From Topomyia yanbarensis (lineage: Eukaryota > Arthropoda > Insecta > Diptera > Culicidae), in contig NC_080672.1 of the NCBI RefSeq assembly GCF_030247195.1, forward strand, positions 1,984,001-2,048,000: DNA of 64,000 nucleotides, read 5' to 3'. The number at the start of each line of letters is the position of its first letter. Position 1 is the first letter of the stretch. Positions 20,625-31,673 of the stretch are shown here, piece by piece. Position numbers and translations under genes: made by a program. The notes under the pieces were generated by a model. It saw nothing but the letters and a program-made list of their open reading frames with translations. It did no database searches and was not told the DNA's origin.

Positions 20625-23534
20625 GCGAAATGAAAGAGAAACAAATGTTGTGTTTGGTCCGGGACTTTTCCAGCTGCCTAGTATTGTGTATTGTTTCTCT
20701 GTACAATTTCAGCTGTTTCTGACCAAATAAAGCAATTGCAACGAGGGGCTTGTTATCCGTAAAAAAACACTTCTGTTTAAAACTCCACACCAATTTCCAA
20801 TATCGCCCTCTTGGTATGTTTGTAGATAATGTTTTTATTTTAAAAAATGTACTTGTATTTGTCACACCTTGGAGAATTGCATTTACCTTCGAAATTATGT
20901 CGACACAGATAGGCAGATAGGCACAATAATGTGCGAAAATAAGTGAAATAAATAGGACTCTTCCCAGATCCAAACCTCGACGGTAACATGTATCCGGTTG
21001 TACTAGGATTCCGGCCAAGCTCAGTGCTGTTTTCCGAATATTTATTTAGTAATTAATAATATAATTAATTTCATATCCAGCACTCCAGGAGAGAGTCAAG
21101 TGGGCTGAGTGGGATCAGTAACTTAGTGTGAGTGTGCGAGTGTGTATGAAAGTCCAGATTCTGACCGAGAACAAAGAGCTGATATTACGGGCCATCGGGA
21201 TGGTGAAAAGTGGTGGCAAGGGAAAATGAACGATTGTGATAATGTTATCATGCCAACCTTCTGTGCTTGAATTATTTGCGATGGTCGCAATGTCGTAGCA
21301 AAGGGGAGGAATCGGAATATGTTGATTGTTTGGCTTATGGAAAAATCTGCTGATTCGAATTATAACGATTTAAATTTTTTATTTTTTTTTTATTCCATTC
21401 GACAATTCCAAATGGATCAGTCTTAAATTTGGAATTGTGCTACATATTTAACGTCGAGCAACAGCAACTGTTTTGTAAAGGCTGGCTACTCCTCTGGATT
21501 GATGGTCACTGAATACTGCTGAGTGGTTATGGGATGATTTTCACTGAGCGAGGGATGGGACGCCACGATGTTGCCTGTTGTGGCGGTGGCATTTTGGGTC
21601 AAGTGAACCATAGCCAGGTACGGACATTTGATTACATATTATACATTTATTATGTACCCCTGATGGTCCTCCACAGTTGGGGTTTGCTGAAAATGCCAAC
21701 ACAGATCGAGGATGTATGGAATCAATGGAATGATGGGAGGCGTAATCGGATGCTGGGCAATGACAGAGCACAAGGTACTCGACATGCGACTGATCGACCG
21801 ACCGACCGACCGACCGTCCAACCAACCGGATCCGGTGGGAGTTAGGCGTATTAAAAATCGCTGAAATGTTGTGGTATTTATGTCAATATGTTGTAACGAT
21901 AATTTATTGCAATCAATAATTATCTGGTTTGGTGGAAAGTGTGGTAACATAGAGTTTTGTAGCAGTTACTGCATCGTGAGTTGAATATCTAAAATTTGTC
22001 AAGCCTGTCGACCAATAAATGATTCTGTAAATGAACAATACGAAGATTTAAAAAATGTGAAAATATTACTTACAGATTTGTTTATTTTTAACTTATTTAT
22101 GAGAGAGAATAATGTTTTGAACTTGCTCCAACAAAACTGCTTAACTCGAGGATATGCGCTTTTTCCGATATATTGAATCTTGGGATGGGTTTTCTGCTAC
22201 TATAAAACAACAATCTCGACATGTTTTCGGGATTTTCTGGTAAAGGGAAGAACAGAAGAAATCACTTGTGTGAATTATTTGACACAAGTTTGTTTGAATT
22301 GAGTTTCGTTCCACGACGTTTGATCTAGTGAGCCTTGAAAATGTCCATTCTATTTAGCAGTATTAAACATTGAAAAAGGTAAATATTTACCTACTTGTAT
22401 ATCAGCGGTTCCTATTCATCACGGCGTATTTGTTTCAAATAGTCGAGGTTAAACAATGTTTTTGCATCGCTTATGTTTGAAGCAAATTCTATCGAATCTG
22501 TAACATATTCTTGTTAAGAACTCCTGGATCTTTCTAAAAGATATAGATTATAATATTTCATGGTATATTGTAAAGAATATACATAGCGTTCTACATTTTT
22601 TGCCTTTCGTCAATCTGAGATGATACTAGCAAATTTCATTCAGTATGCAATAAAGCTAAATAAAAATACAATATCGTCTGCGCCTGTGTTTTGCATTTGC
22701 GTCACCTTGCCAGCACTACCAAACTACGTCTAGGTGGTATGGTAAGAGTTTGTTTACCCGCGAGTCAAGAATTGATTTCAGCGTAAACAGCTAGGTCATT
22801 CGGTCAATTGCGGCGGTTGCAATAAGGTAATGGTGCAGCACGTGCTTGCAGGACTTGGAAGTGACGCTTTAAATGTAGAAACGAGAAATGACGATAGTAA
22901 ACCATTTTGTGTCCATTTTATGACACTTTCCGTTGTTATTTTTACTAAAATTGGTAGCGTTTCGCGAAAAATAAAAAACTACAAAAAATCAAAAGCAGGT
23001 CGCTTTATATTGATATAAAGAATCGAAAAGACCTTACTTTTTAGCTCTAGGTTAAAAATCACGGAAGATAGATTTTCGGCCGCAGACCATTTCCAAAAAG
23101 CGCGCCAACAGGAAACTGCTGCATAGACGTCATATTGTGACAAAATCACTTGACATTTTTTTTTCGTGCTTCATAAGTATTATGAATCACATTTAATAAT
23201 ATTTCGATTCACCTTTTTATTGCGTCAGGAAGAAATTCCCGATATATGTCTATTTTTTCGTGTTCTAGGGGACCGCTTCATCAGTGGCTCATAAAAAGGT
23301 GGTTGTTTAGGATTCTTTATAAACTTGGAAACAACAAGAGAAACAAATGAATGGCTGGCGTCCCTTTAAGACCCACATTTTTCCAGGCAAAACCATTTAA
23401 TTTAGGAAATATCAGTTATCAAATCTGTAAATCAACCAAAATCATAGACGGTCGGGTAAACTGCACCATTTTTGAAAATATCAAAAATTAACTTTTTCGT
23501 AATACGCTTGTATCTCAAAATTTTTCCTATGTAT
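20625..23534. other. Non-coding spacer with a GACC microsatellite
   Basis: No gene recognised. A (GACC)n run with about five units lies near 21794-21815. A 192-codon minus-strand open frame (21018-20440) overlaps the mariner remnant antisense and has no family features, so I do not call it. Confidence 0.4.
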
Positions 23535-23550
23535 GAAAAAAAGGCTCTAC

Positions 23551-23770
23551 CCCATTTGGCATAATGTGATATGGCATAATACCATTTGGCATAATGTCAT
23601 ATGGCATAATGACCATTTGGCATAATGGTTATTTGGCATAATAGTCAGTTGGCATAAAGGTGACTTGGCATAATGGCAATTTGGTATAATGACCATTTGG
23701 CATAAAGACCATTTGGCATAACGCCATTTAGCATAATTCTATTTGGTATATTTTTTTATTTGGCAAAGTG
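23551..23770 (+). repeat. Left tandem array, TTTGGCATAATG units
   Basis: About 14 degenerate copies of a 14-17 bp unit with core TTTGGCATAATG, decaying toward the interior (TTTGGTATA, TTTGGCAAAG). It is the inverted partner of 26860-27115. Confidence 0.9.
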
Positions 23771-23854
23771 AACATTGGATTAACGACAAGTTACCATCTA
23801 AGGATTTCATTCTACTTATGTAAATTTTTAAATAGAAATTTTGACAGTCTTTCT

Positions 23855-24005
23855 ATTTAAGAACAGCTCATGTTTAAAAGAAGGGAAAATCATCAATGAT
23901 TTATACTGAACTATCTAGTCTTTACTTATCCTAATTATTGAAAGATAAATGACATACTCTACGGAACATTCATCCTTCTTTTAATTATGAGCTGTTCTTT
24001 AATGC
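23855..24005. repeat. Internal inverted repeat of about 26 bp arms
   Basis: AGAACAGCTCATGTTTAAAA-type sequence near 23860 is the inverse of CCTTCTTTTAATTATGAGCT-type sequence near 23971, separated by about 85 bp. It could be a small MITE within the foldback element. Confidence 0.55.
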
Positions 24006-24234
24006 GAAAGTTTGCAAATTTCTAATTTCAAATTTCCACAATTTAGGATATCTTACTCAAAGCAAATTTTACTTTTAAAATCCTTGTGTAAATAAATTCA
24101 GTAAACTAAGCATTTGTTCTGGTTCTGTTTCTTTCAATAGTTTTCGTGCAAATTAAAACAAAATAAATTATATTCAATGATTTTATTCGTATTAACCGTC
24201 ATAGGGATTAGAAAATTTAATTAAAAAATCATCT

Positions 24235-24603
24235 TTATTGCGAGCCCAGATTTGCTGCTATTGCTTGAAGATAATCAATAGTATCAAAATTTTGTAAGTT
24301 CGTAACAATTTTGCACAGTTTCGCATCAATTATCTGATCTTTGGTACGACGCTTCTTCTCGGAGGTTAGTGACATATGCGCCAAGATTTGTGAAGCGATA
24401 AATTTTTCCTCTAGTTTCAGTTCTTCGATGATATGCATCAGACCAGCACTGCGACCCACCAGACGATTCCAATGACCATTATCATTAAAAATAGAATTTT
24501 TATTTTTGATGCCAGATGTCTTTAAGGTGCATGAAACGTCGAGATTTGATGCAAACTCAAAAAAAAAAATTTGATAGAAATTTACTTTTTTCGATTTTGG
24601 CAC
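24235..24603 (-). pseudogene. C-terminal part of a MULE-type transposase
   Basis: The minus-strand frame reads GHWNRLVGRSAGLMHIIEEL, then EEKFIASQILAHMS, KKRRTKDQIIDAKL and YLQAIAANLG before a stop at 24235. This pattern (W-x-RL, a helical block with EE, a basic KKRR segment, a final 'YLxAIAxNL') is what I know from the C-terminus of animal Mutator-like transposases. The first part of the open frame (24603 to about 24500) is not convincingly transposase. It ends at the junction with the nested element. Confidence 0.55.
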
Positions 24604-25159
24604 ATTTTTGCCTTTCTCATATAGAAAGGTTATGAAATCACTCTGAAAACCGTCAACCTAAACCTAATAAATTTTTTGACTTGCATAAAGTTTCTGGATT
24701 TTAACAGCGGCGTAGTTGAGGGTATACGGAGAGAGGTTCCCCCCCCCTCTACTGTTCACTCCCCTCCCTTTAAAATCCCCTTAAATCACCCCTCAGAACA
24801 ACACCCCACCCAGCCCTCATACCCCCCTCCCCTCCCAACCCCATCATCTTTAAACCACCACCATATCACAAAGCATACCAAATTAAGCTGGGGAGTCGTT
24901 CGTTCGTGGGATTTTCGCCCTCCTCACACACCCACCCTCGCATGACAAAATGAGTTAGGAAGCAGATAACATTGAACTAATGCTGATTAGGCTAATTAAG
25001 TATGATATTGTTTCAAGTGTTTCACCGTCGACACGTATTTCATCAAGTTCGTGGCTGGCAAGCCATTGTGTATAAGTGCAAAGTGTACTAAGAATGTAAT
25101 GGACATTTCCACAATTATGTTGAAAATAACCTGCCACCGAGCCGTAGTTTATAGAAATA

Positions 25160-25341
25160 AGAAAGGCACAATTGAACCGCTAGGTGGGTTAAAACAGGTT
25201 TTTTTTGTATGTATTCAAATAGTTTTCATTTTTATTTAAAAATCTGCAACAAACGATTTTGTTGGATATATTTCCACCAGTTCATGCTTAAATGAAAAAA
25301 ACCTATTTTAATCCACCTAGCGGTGCAATTGTGCCTTTCTC
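25160..25341. repeat. Palindromic MITE, GAAAGGCACAATTG ends
   Basis: Arms of about 45 bases at 25161-25207 and 25294-25341 are inverted copies (GAAAGGCACAATTGAACCGC and GAGAAAGGCACAATTGCACC on reverse-complement), both including the CTAGGTGG(G/A)TTAAAA core. The loop is about 85 bp. Related ends lie near 10150 and 11439. Confidence 0.75.
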
Positions 25342-25648
25342 AATTATGAATCACGAGAATATGTGCGTTGTTTATATTCATTAAAAGAGTTCGAGTTCTA
25401 AAATTTTGAAAAAAAAAACAGCCACGATAATATTGCGAAATCGGCAAAGTCCCAAAAAGTCGATTTTTACAAAAAAAAAATTTTTTCGAGATAACATAAA
25501 ATCTCGACGTTTCATGCATTTTAAAGATGTTTGGCATCAAAAATACGAATTCGATTTCTGAAATTTCATGGGGTCCCCCCTTTGAAAAAAAAAATTGAGT
25601 TCTGGCTTATATGGGAATTTCATATGTGACCGGACGATTTAGTCTATA

Positions 25649-26440
25649 TTTCCGGACCCATATAAGCGATCCGTACGAAATTTTATAGACATCTGTGGGG
25701 ATATTATAGCTATCATTTGGAACTAAGTTTGTGAAAATCGGCCCAACCATTTCAGGGAAACTGATGTGAGTTCGTAAATTTTGAAAGATGGCCGCTTTTC
25801 CCGGGCACTTCCGGAACCGTCTATGGTGGTCAATGTAGTCAACGAAAGTTTGGTTGGCCGTCGGTGACCTAGAACAGCAAATTTAAGTTGTTTGAGAGAC
25901 ATTTTAGCGAAATTTTTACCTTTTTTGCTTTCATCGGAGTATCGGTTTGAATCACAATTTGCTATGTGATCGCACGCCACAACCTGTAACTCCGGAACCG
26001 GAAGTCGGATCGGGATGAAATTAAATAGCCATTTACGGGGACGCAATACCTTCCATTTGAGGCCAAGTTTAGTCGAATCGGTCTAGCCATCTCCGAGAAA
26101 CCGATGTGACTGTTATTCTGAATTTAGATACTTCCGCCGGGGCTTCCGGAACCGATGATGGTGGCCAATGTGGCCAAATAGACTTTGAATGGATGTTAGT
26201 GACCTAATACTACAAATCGAAGCAGTTGTGGTCATATTTTGGAAAATTTTTCACCTTTATACATTCATTGCAGAATTTATTAAAATCGACATTTTCAGCG
26301 TGTTCGTACTTATCACCCTGTAATTCCGGAACCGGAAGTCGGATCCATTAGAAATTCAATAGCAGCCTATGGGAACGTTGCACCTTTCTTTTGAGACTAA
26401 GTTTGTCAAAATCGGTTCAGCCATCTCTGAGAAAAATGAG
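25649..26440. repeat. Tandem repeat, 334 bp period
   Basis: The sequence TCCGGAACCGGAAGTCGGAT recurs with a 334 bp spacing (about 25991 and 26325), preceded by a diverged unit starting near 25649. Each unit also carries AAGTTT-GT-AAAATCGG and CTTCCGGAACCG-type stretches. About 2.4 units are present. Confidence 0.75.
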
Positions 26441-26454
26441 TGACATTTTTGGTC

Positions 26455-26515
26455 ACATACACACACATACACACACATACATACATACACACATACATAC
26501 ACACACACAGACATT
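26455..26515. repeat. CA/TACA microsatellite
   Basis: An imperfect (CA)n/(CATA)n run of about 60 bases near the right end of the nested element. Confidence 0.9.
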
Positions 26516-26634
26516 TGCCGAACTCGACGAACTGAATCGAATGGTATATGTCACTCGGCCCTCCGGGCCTCCGTTAAAAAGTCGGTTTTCAGAGCAATTG
26601 CAATACCTTTCTATTGAGAAAGGCAAAAACATCC

Positions 26635-26860
26635 ATCATGTCTTAAACCAGGGAACTCTTCGGCAAACGCATTGATAAGAGCCTTTCCAAATCTGTTAAA
26701 ATCACTTCTGGATGCAATTCAACGTCGATCTCATCAGCAATTTCGATAAGCTTAGACAATACTGCTCTATAGAGAGATTCGGATTTGCTTGCCATCAGAG
26801 CAAACACCAAAGGGAAGGTGCAGTGCTCCCCTCGATAGTAAAACGCAGACGAAATAAGCC
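26635..26860 (-). pseudogene. Central part of a MULE-type transposase
   Basis: The minus strand encodes HCTFPLVFALMASKSESLYR, IEIADEIDVELHPEVILTD, then after a frameshift KALINAFAEEFPGLRHDGC. This is the typical MULE core: 'PLVYALM..K....Y', an 'ILTDFE' catalytic acidic region, 'A..NAF...FP' and 'GCxFH'. The frameshift near 26690 and the nested insertion right after the GC show it is inactive. The N-terminal half is missing, replaced directly by the tandem array. Confidence 0.7.
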
Positions 26861-27115
26861 AAATGGCATTATGTCAAATGGCATTATGTCAAATGGCATT
26901 ATGCCAAATGGCATTATGTCAAATGGCATTATGCCAAATGACATTATGCCAAATGGCATTATGCTAAATGACCATTATGCTAAATTACCTTTATGCCAAA
27001 CGATTGTTATGCCAAATTGACATTATGCCAAATGGTCATTATGCCAAATGGTCATTATGCCAAAGAGCATTATGCCAAAGGGCATTATGCCAAATGACAT
27101 TATGCCAAATGGGAT
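26860..27115 (-). repeat. Right tandem array, CATTATGCCAAA units
   Basis: About 17 copies of the same unit in the opposite orientation (core CATTATGCCAAAT). The peptide-like repeats such as NGIMPNGIM translated from it are an artefact of the array, not a protein. Confidence 0.9.
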
Positions 27116-27448
27116 AGAGCCTGAAAAAAATGCTATATATAGAAGCCTAACCTTTAATTTGGTATATATAACGACTTGATCCGATGTAAAATGAGCATTT
27201 TACAACCAAAACCATTTACTAGGTCGGGTTTACCCCACCTTACGCTAAACTTTGAAGTTAAAATTCGTAAAAAATGAAGGACATAATTATTAAATCCCAC
27301 AGTGCGCGATAATGTCTTTAAAGACTTCATGGGAGCATGTTTCTAATTCAGGGAAAAATAATAACTCTGGCAGTTTTCTACCCTTTTTTTATGATAAACA
27401 GGTTTGTTAGATGTGGAACCAAATATTCTCTTTAATTAATCACTAAAT

Positions 27449-27745
27449 CAGTGGTTTTCAACCGGGGGTGAATTCACGTCCAGGGGTACATTAGACAATT
27501 ATAGGGGATGAATCATGCAGAATAAATTTAAAGTTTACTTTTAACATTCCCATCGGATATTTGCCTTTATATATTGCTGCTTATTTACTGAGAATGTTCA
27601 GGGACAGGATTTTAATTGGAAAAGTATGGTTTTCGTGCAATATAAAATCATTTTCTTCTGACAGAGCAATTTTCAGAAAGGGTTACATTATGGGGATCAA
27701 TATTCGGAAAGGGGTACGTGGTACGAATAAGATTGAAAATTACTG
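27449..27745. mobile_element. Possible degenerate hAT-type element
   Basis: It starts CAGTGGTTTTCAACC, a common hAT terminus, and ends GATTGAAAATTACTG, the diverged inverse. The flanking 8 bases do not match (CACTAAAT and GTATAGGG), so the boundaries are uncertain. Confidence 0.4.
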
Positions 27746-27924
27746 GTATAGGGGAACACGGGGCTATTATGACCTAAGCAAATCGCCGTTTTAGGTGGAT
27801 AGAAGTGGAAGTATTTATTGGTCAAAGGTCCCAATCGGGTCATTAAATGAAGAATAACATTCTCCTTTTATCTCATAAGCCGATAGAGCTCATCTTTCTA
27901 AATATAAAAAATATATAAGGGTAA

Positions 27925-30900
27925 AAATAGGCACTTTATTTTTTATTTATTAGCAGATTAAGGCCGAAGTGGCCTGTGCCGTATTCAAAAGATTCCTCCA
28001 TTCCACTCGGTCCATGGCCGCGCGTCGCCAGCCACGCAGTCTGCGAAGGGTCCGCAAATCGTCTTCCACCTGGTCGATCCATCGTGCTCGCTGCGCGCCA
28101 CGTCTTCTTGTACCGGTCGGATTGCAATTGAGAACCGTTTTCACCGGGCTATTGTCCGACATTCTGGCTACATGCCCGGCCCACCGTAGTCGTCCGATTT
28201 TCGCGGTATGACAGATGGGCGGCTCCCCCAACAGCTGATGCAACTCATGGTTCATTCGCCGTCTCCATGTGCCGTCTTACATCTCCACTCCACCGTAGAT
28301 GGTACGCAGCACTTTCCGTTCGAAGACACCAAGTGCGCGTTGGTCCTCCACGAGCATGGTCCAGGTCTCGTGCCCGTAGAGAACTACCGGTCTAATCAGC
28401 GTCTTGTAGATGGTCAACTTCGTACGACGGCGAACTCTGTTCGACCGAAGTGTCTTGCGGAGGGCAAAGTAAGCACGATTTCCTGCTACGATGCGTCTAC
28501 GAATCTCTCTGCTGGCATCATTGTCGGCGGTCACCAGTGAGCCCAAGTACACGAACTCTTCAACCACCTCGATTTCGTCGCCACCGATGCAAACTCGAAG
28601 CGGGCGGTTCTCATTCTCTTCTCGTGAACCTCTTCCTATCATGTACTTTGTCTTCGACGTGTTGATGGCAAGTCCGACGCGCTTGGCTTCTCTTTTCAGT
28701 CTGATGTAGGCTTCGTCCATCTTCTCAAAGTTTCGTGCAATAATATCAACGTCATCGGCGAAGCCAAGTAGCTGAACGGACTTTGTGAAAATCGTACCAC
28801 TCGTGTCGATCCCTGCTCTTCTTATTACACCTTCCAGCGCGATGTTGAATAACAGACACGAGAGACCATCACCTTGCCGTAACCCTCTGCGTGATTCGAA
28901 GGGACTCGAGAGCGTCCCTGAGACACGTACTACGCACATCACCCGATCCATCGTCGCCTTCACTAATCGCGTCAGTTTGTCCGGGAATCCGTACTCGTGC
29001 ATAATCTGCCATAGCTGATCTCGAACGATAGTGTCGTATGCGGCTTTGAAGTCGATGAACAAATGATGTGTGGGCACATTGTACTCGCGGCATTTCTGCA
29101 GTACTTGACGAAGAGCGAACACCTGGTCCGTGGTAGATCGTTCGCTCATGAAACCCGCCTGGTACTGCCCCACGAACTCTCTTGCAATTGGTGATAGTCG
29201 ACGGCATAGTATTTGGGAGAGTACCTTGTAGGCGGCGTTCAGCAAGGTGATTGCTCGGTAATTACAGCAATCCAGCTTGTCGCCCTTTTTGTAGATAGGA
29301 CACATGACACCTTCCATCCACTCCTCCGGTAAAATCTCCTCCTCCCAAATCTTGGTAATCACCCAGTGCAGCGCTTTAGCCAGTGGCTCGCCACCGTGTT
29401 TTAGTAGCTCGCTTGGTATTTGGTCAACCCCAGCGGCTTTATTATTTTTGAGCCGGCTGATCTCCTCCTGGATTTCTTGGAGATCCGGAGCCGGTAGTGT
29501 AATGTCTTCCGCGCGTGCTCCCAGGTGCGTTACCATGCCATCCTCGTCGTCTGCTGCATCGCCGTTCAGGTGTTCTTCGTAGTGCTGCCGCCACCTCTGG
29601 ATCACCTCACACTGGTCCGTGAGAAGATTCCCGTTTGTATCTCTGCACATGTCGGCCTGTGGTACGTGGCCCCTGCGCGAACGGTTCAACTTCTCGTAGA
29701 ATTTCCGTATGTCTTTAGCGCGGTACAGCTGCTCCATCGCTTCGCGATCTCGGTCTTCCTGCTGGCGCTTTTTGGTCCGGAAAACCGAGTTCTGCCTGTT
29801 CCGTGCCTGTTTATATCGCGCCTCGTTCGCCCTCGTGCGGTGTTGCAGCATTCTCGCCCATGCTGCATTCTTCTCTTCGACTAACTGCTCGCAATCGCCG
29901 TCGTACCAGTCGCTTCTTCGGTCCGGGCCCACCGTACCTAGTGCAGTGGCTGCGGTGCTACCTATGGCGGATCGGATATCTCTCCAGCCATCTTCAAGGG
30001 CAACTGCGCCTAGCTGCTCTTCCGTTGGTAGTGCCACTTCCAACTGCTGCGCGTATTCTTGAGCCACTCTGCCATCTTGTAGCCGCTCGATGTTTAGCCG
30101 CGGCGTTCGGCTTCGACGAGAGCTATGCACTGTCGAAAGTTTTGAGCGTAAGCATACTGCAACCAGGTGGTGGTCCGAATCTATATTCGCACTGCGATAA
30201 GTGCGGACGTTTGTGATGTCCGAGAAGAATCTACCGTCGATTAGAATGTGGTCGATTTGATTTTTTGTTACTTGGTCCGGTGATCTCCAGGTGACTTTGT
30301 GGATATCTTTGCGAGGGAAGAAGGTGCTTCGGATTACCATTCCACGGGAGGCTGCGAAGTTCACACATCGTTGGCCGTTGTCATTTGATACGGAATGCAG
30401 GCTGTTAGGCCCGATCACCGGTCTGTACATTGCCTCCCTTCCTACCTGTGCGTTCATGTCGCCGATTACAATTTTCACGTCTCACAGAGGGCAACCGTCG
30501 TATGTCTGCTCCAGCTGCATGTAGAACGCTTCTTTCTCGTCGTCGGGTCTCCCTTCGTGTGGGCAGTGCACGTTGATGATGGTGTAGTTGAAGAAACGGC
30601 CTTTGATCCTCAACTTACACATCCTTGCGTTGATCGGCTGCCACCCGATCACACGTTGGCGCATCTTGCCCAGCACTATGAAGCCGGTTCCCAGCTCGTT
30701 GGTTGTACCACAGCTCTGGTAGAAGATAGCCGCTCGATGCCCGCTTTTCCACACCTTCTGTCCCGTCCAGCAAAGTTCCTGCAGCGCCACGATATCGAAG
30801 TTGCGGGGGTGTAGCTCGTCGTAGATTATCCTGTCACATCCTGCGAAGCCGAGCGATCTGCAGTTCCATGTTCCGAGTTTCCAATCGTGATCCTTTATTC

Positions 30901-31240
30901 GTCGCCTGGGTCGTTGCCGATTGTTCTGGGTCGTATTCTCTTCTGTATTGTTCGTTATGTGGGTTTTTTACGGGGCGGCTTATAGGGCCTACGCCAACCA
31001 CCTGTCTCGACGGTGGGCCATCGTGCCAGGACTGCTTAAGGTCCCACCTGGGCACCAGGACAGGTTTACACCGTCCGAAGAAGGGTAACCCCCCCCTTCC
31101 CTGCCAGCATACGACCAAAGTTCCCACCGGGGTTGGTTACCCGATCATCACTAAGGTTACTCGTATCCCAGTCGACGCCACGAGGAGGCCAGGGCTAGGA
31201 GTTACTGGGCAGGAAGCTAAGGACCGCAAGTGGGGTCTAT
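27925..31240 (-). mobile_element. Near-full-length RTE-type retrotransposon
   Basis: A GC-rich leader (31240 to about 30968), the coding region, and a short A-rich 3' tail at about 27925-27957 (AATAAATAAAAAATAAAG on the minus strand), as RTE elements often have. The 5' end is estimated from the composition change; no target duplication was identified. Confidence 0.7.
27950..30967 (-). pseudogene. RTE-type non-LTR retrotransposon ORF: endonuclease plus reverse transcriptase
   Basis: A single minus-strand frame is open from 30967 to the stop at 27950 apart from two nonsense codons: TGA at 30482-30484 and TAA at 28277-28279. The endonuclease motifs are GTWNCRS (about 30875), VALQELCWTG, GDMNAQVG and SDHHLVAVC. 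The reverse transcriptase shows GVDQIPSELLKHGG, YRAITLLNAAYKV, RRGLRQGDGLSCLLFN and LLGFADDVDII (FADD catalytic motif). The C-terminus contains LRWAGHVARM and RWIDQVEDDL. There is no RNase H. This domain set and the sequence style fit RTE elements of mosquitoes (JAM1-like). No ATG is obvious at the start. The missense-poor frame suggests it died recently. Confidence 0.88.
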
Positions 31241-31412
31241 TTTATGCCTTAGGGTACAAGAGGCTTACGCACTGCCCAGTCATTGTCGACCAAACTTTAT
31301 ATGGTTAGTTAATTATTATGACATTTTAGTTTTTGATTGTGCACTAAACCGGTGTAATCGGTGCGACCTGTGTGTAATCAATCTATCTCTTTTTCTGCAC
31401 TACACCGGTGTA

Positions 31413-31489
31413 CTACCCATGATCGCATAGCTGTCCCGTTTTCTATGGGATTTCCTATCTTTATGGGACTGATATGCGATCATGGGTAG
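31413..31489. mobile_element. 77 bp palindromic MITE, copy 1
   Basis: Ends CTACCCATGATCGCATA and TATGCGATCATGGGTAG are perfect inverses. A second copy of the family lies in inverted orientation at 53429-53504 with the same core (ATGGGATTTCCTATCTTTAT). Confidence 0.85.
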
Positions 31490-31673
31490 TGTAGCACCAG
31501 GTATAAACAAAAGCGCTATTATATCGACTTCAATCATTAAACCATATCAGAGACGAGGAAATCATGGTTTCCTTCGATGTCATAGTGTTATTTCCCAGCT
31601 ATTCAGTAAGAGTGCTCCTAACATCTGCAACTGTGATTACTTCAACAATTGGAAAAACCAATGTACGGTTTTA

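Larger units (their letters stand above)
24604..26630. mobile_element. 2 kb non-coding element nested in the MULE
   Basis: The ends are inverted: TTTTTGCCTTTCTCATATAG on the left and TTTTTGCCTTTCTCAATAGA on the right after reverse-complementing; both continue to CTCTGAAAACCG, about 45 bp in all with a few mismatches. An ACAT-like flank may be a 3-4 bp target duplication. It inserted between the central and C-terminal transposase pieces. The inside holds 334 bp tandem units (25649-26440), a palindromic MITE (25160-25341) and a CA/TACA microsatellite. No protein of its own is recognised. Confidence 0.65.
23543..27122 (-). mobile_element. Foldback element with tandem-repeat inverted ends and MULE transposase remains
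   Basis: The ends are inverted: GGCTCTACCCCATTTGGCAT on the left and, reverse-complemented, AGGCTCTATCCCATTTGGCA on the right. Behind each lies a tandem array of a ~15 bp unit (left about 14 units, right about 17). GAAAAAAA sits just outside both ends (23535-23542 and 27123-27130), a possible 8 bp target duplication, though low in complexity. Between the arrays, minus-strand sequence encodes parts of a Mutator-like transposase. This is the structure of FB/NOF-type (MULE) foldback elements. The interior is split by an unrelated 2 kb insertion. Confidence 0.75.

Noticed and set aside
20440..21018. 192-codon minus-strand open frame
   Set aside because: It lies partly antisense to the mariner remnant and shows no family motif; AT-rich chance frame is more likely.
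24676..24945. Proline-rich 89-codon open frame
   Set aside because: It is a C-rich low-complexity tract (CCCCTCCC-type) within a non-coding repeat element.
26712..27020. Open frame with repeated NGIM/PNGIM peptide
   Set aside because: It is the translation of the CATTATGCCAAA tandem array at the right end of the foldback element, not a protein.
23551..27115. Possible CRISPR-like array because of regular short repeats
   Set aside because: Units are adjacent and degenerate with no unique spacers, occur as an inverted pair, and the DNA is eukaryotic.
28208..30524. Several plus-strand open frames of 100-140 codons
   Set aside because: They are antisense shadows of the GC-rich RTE coding frame.
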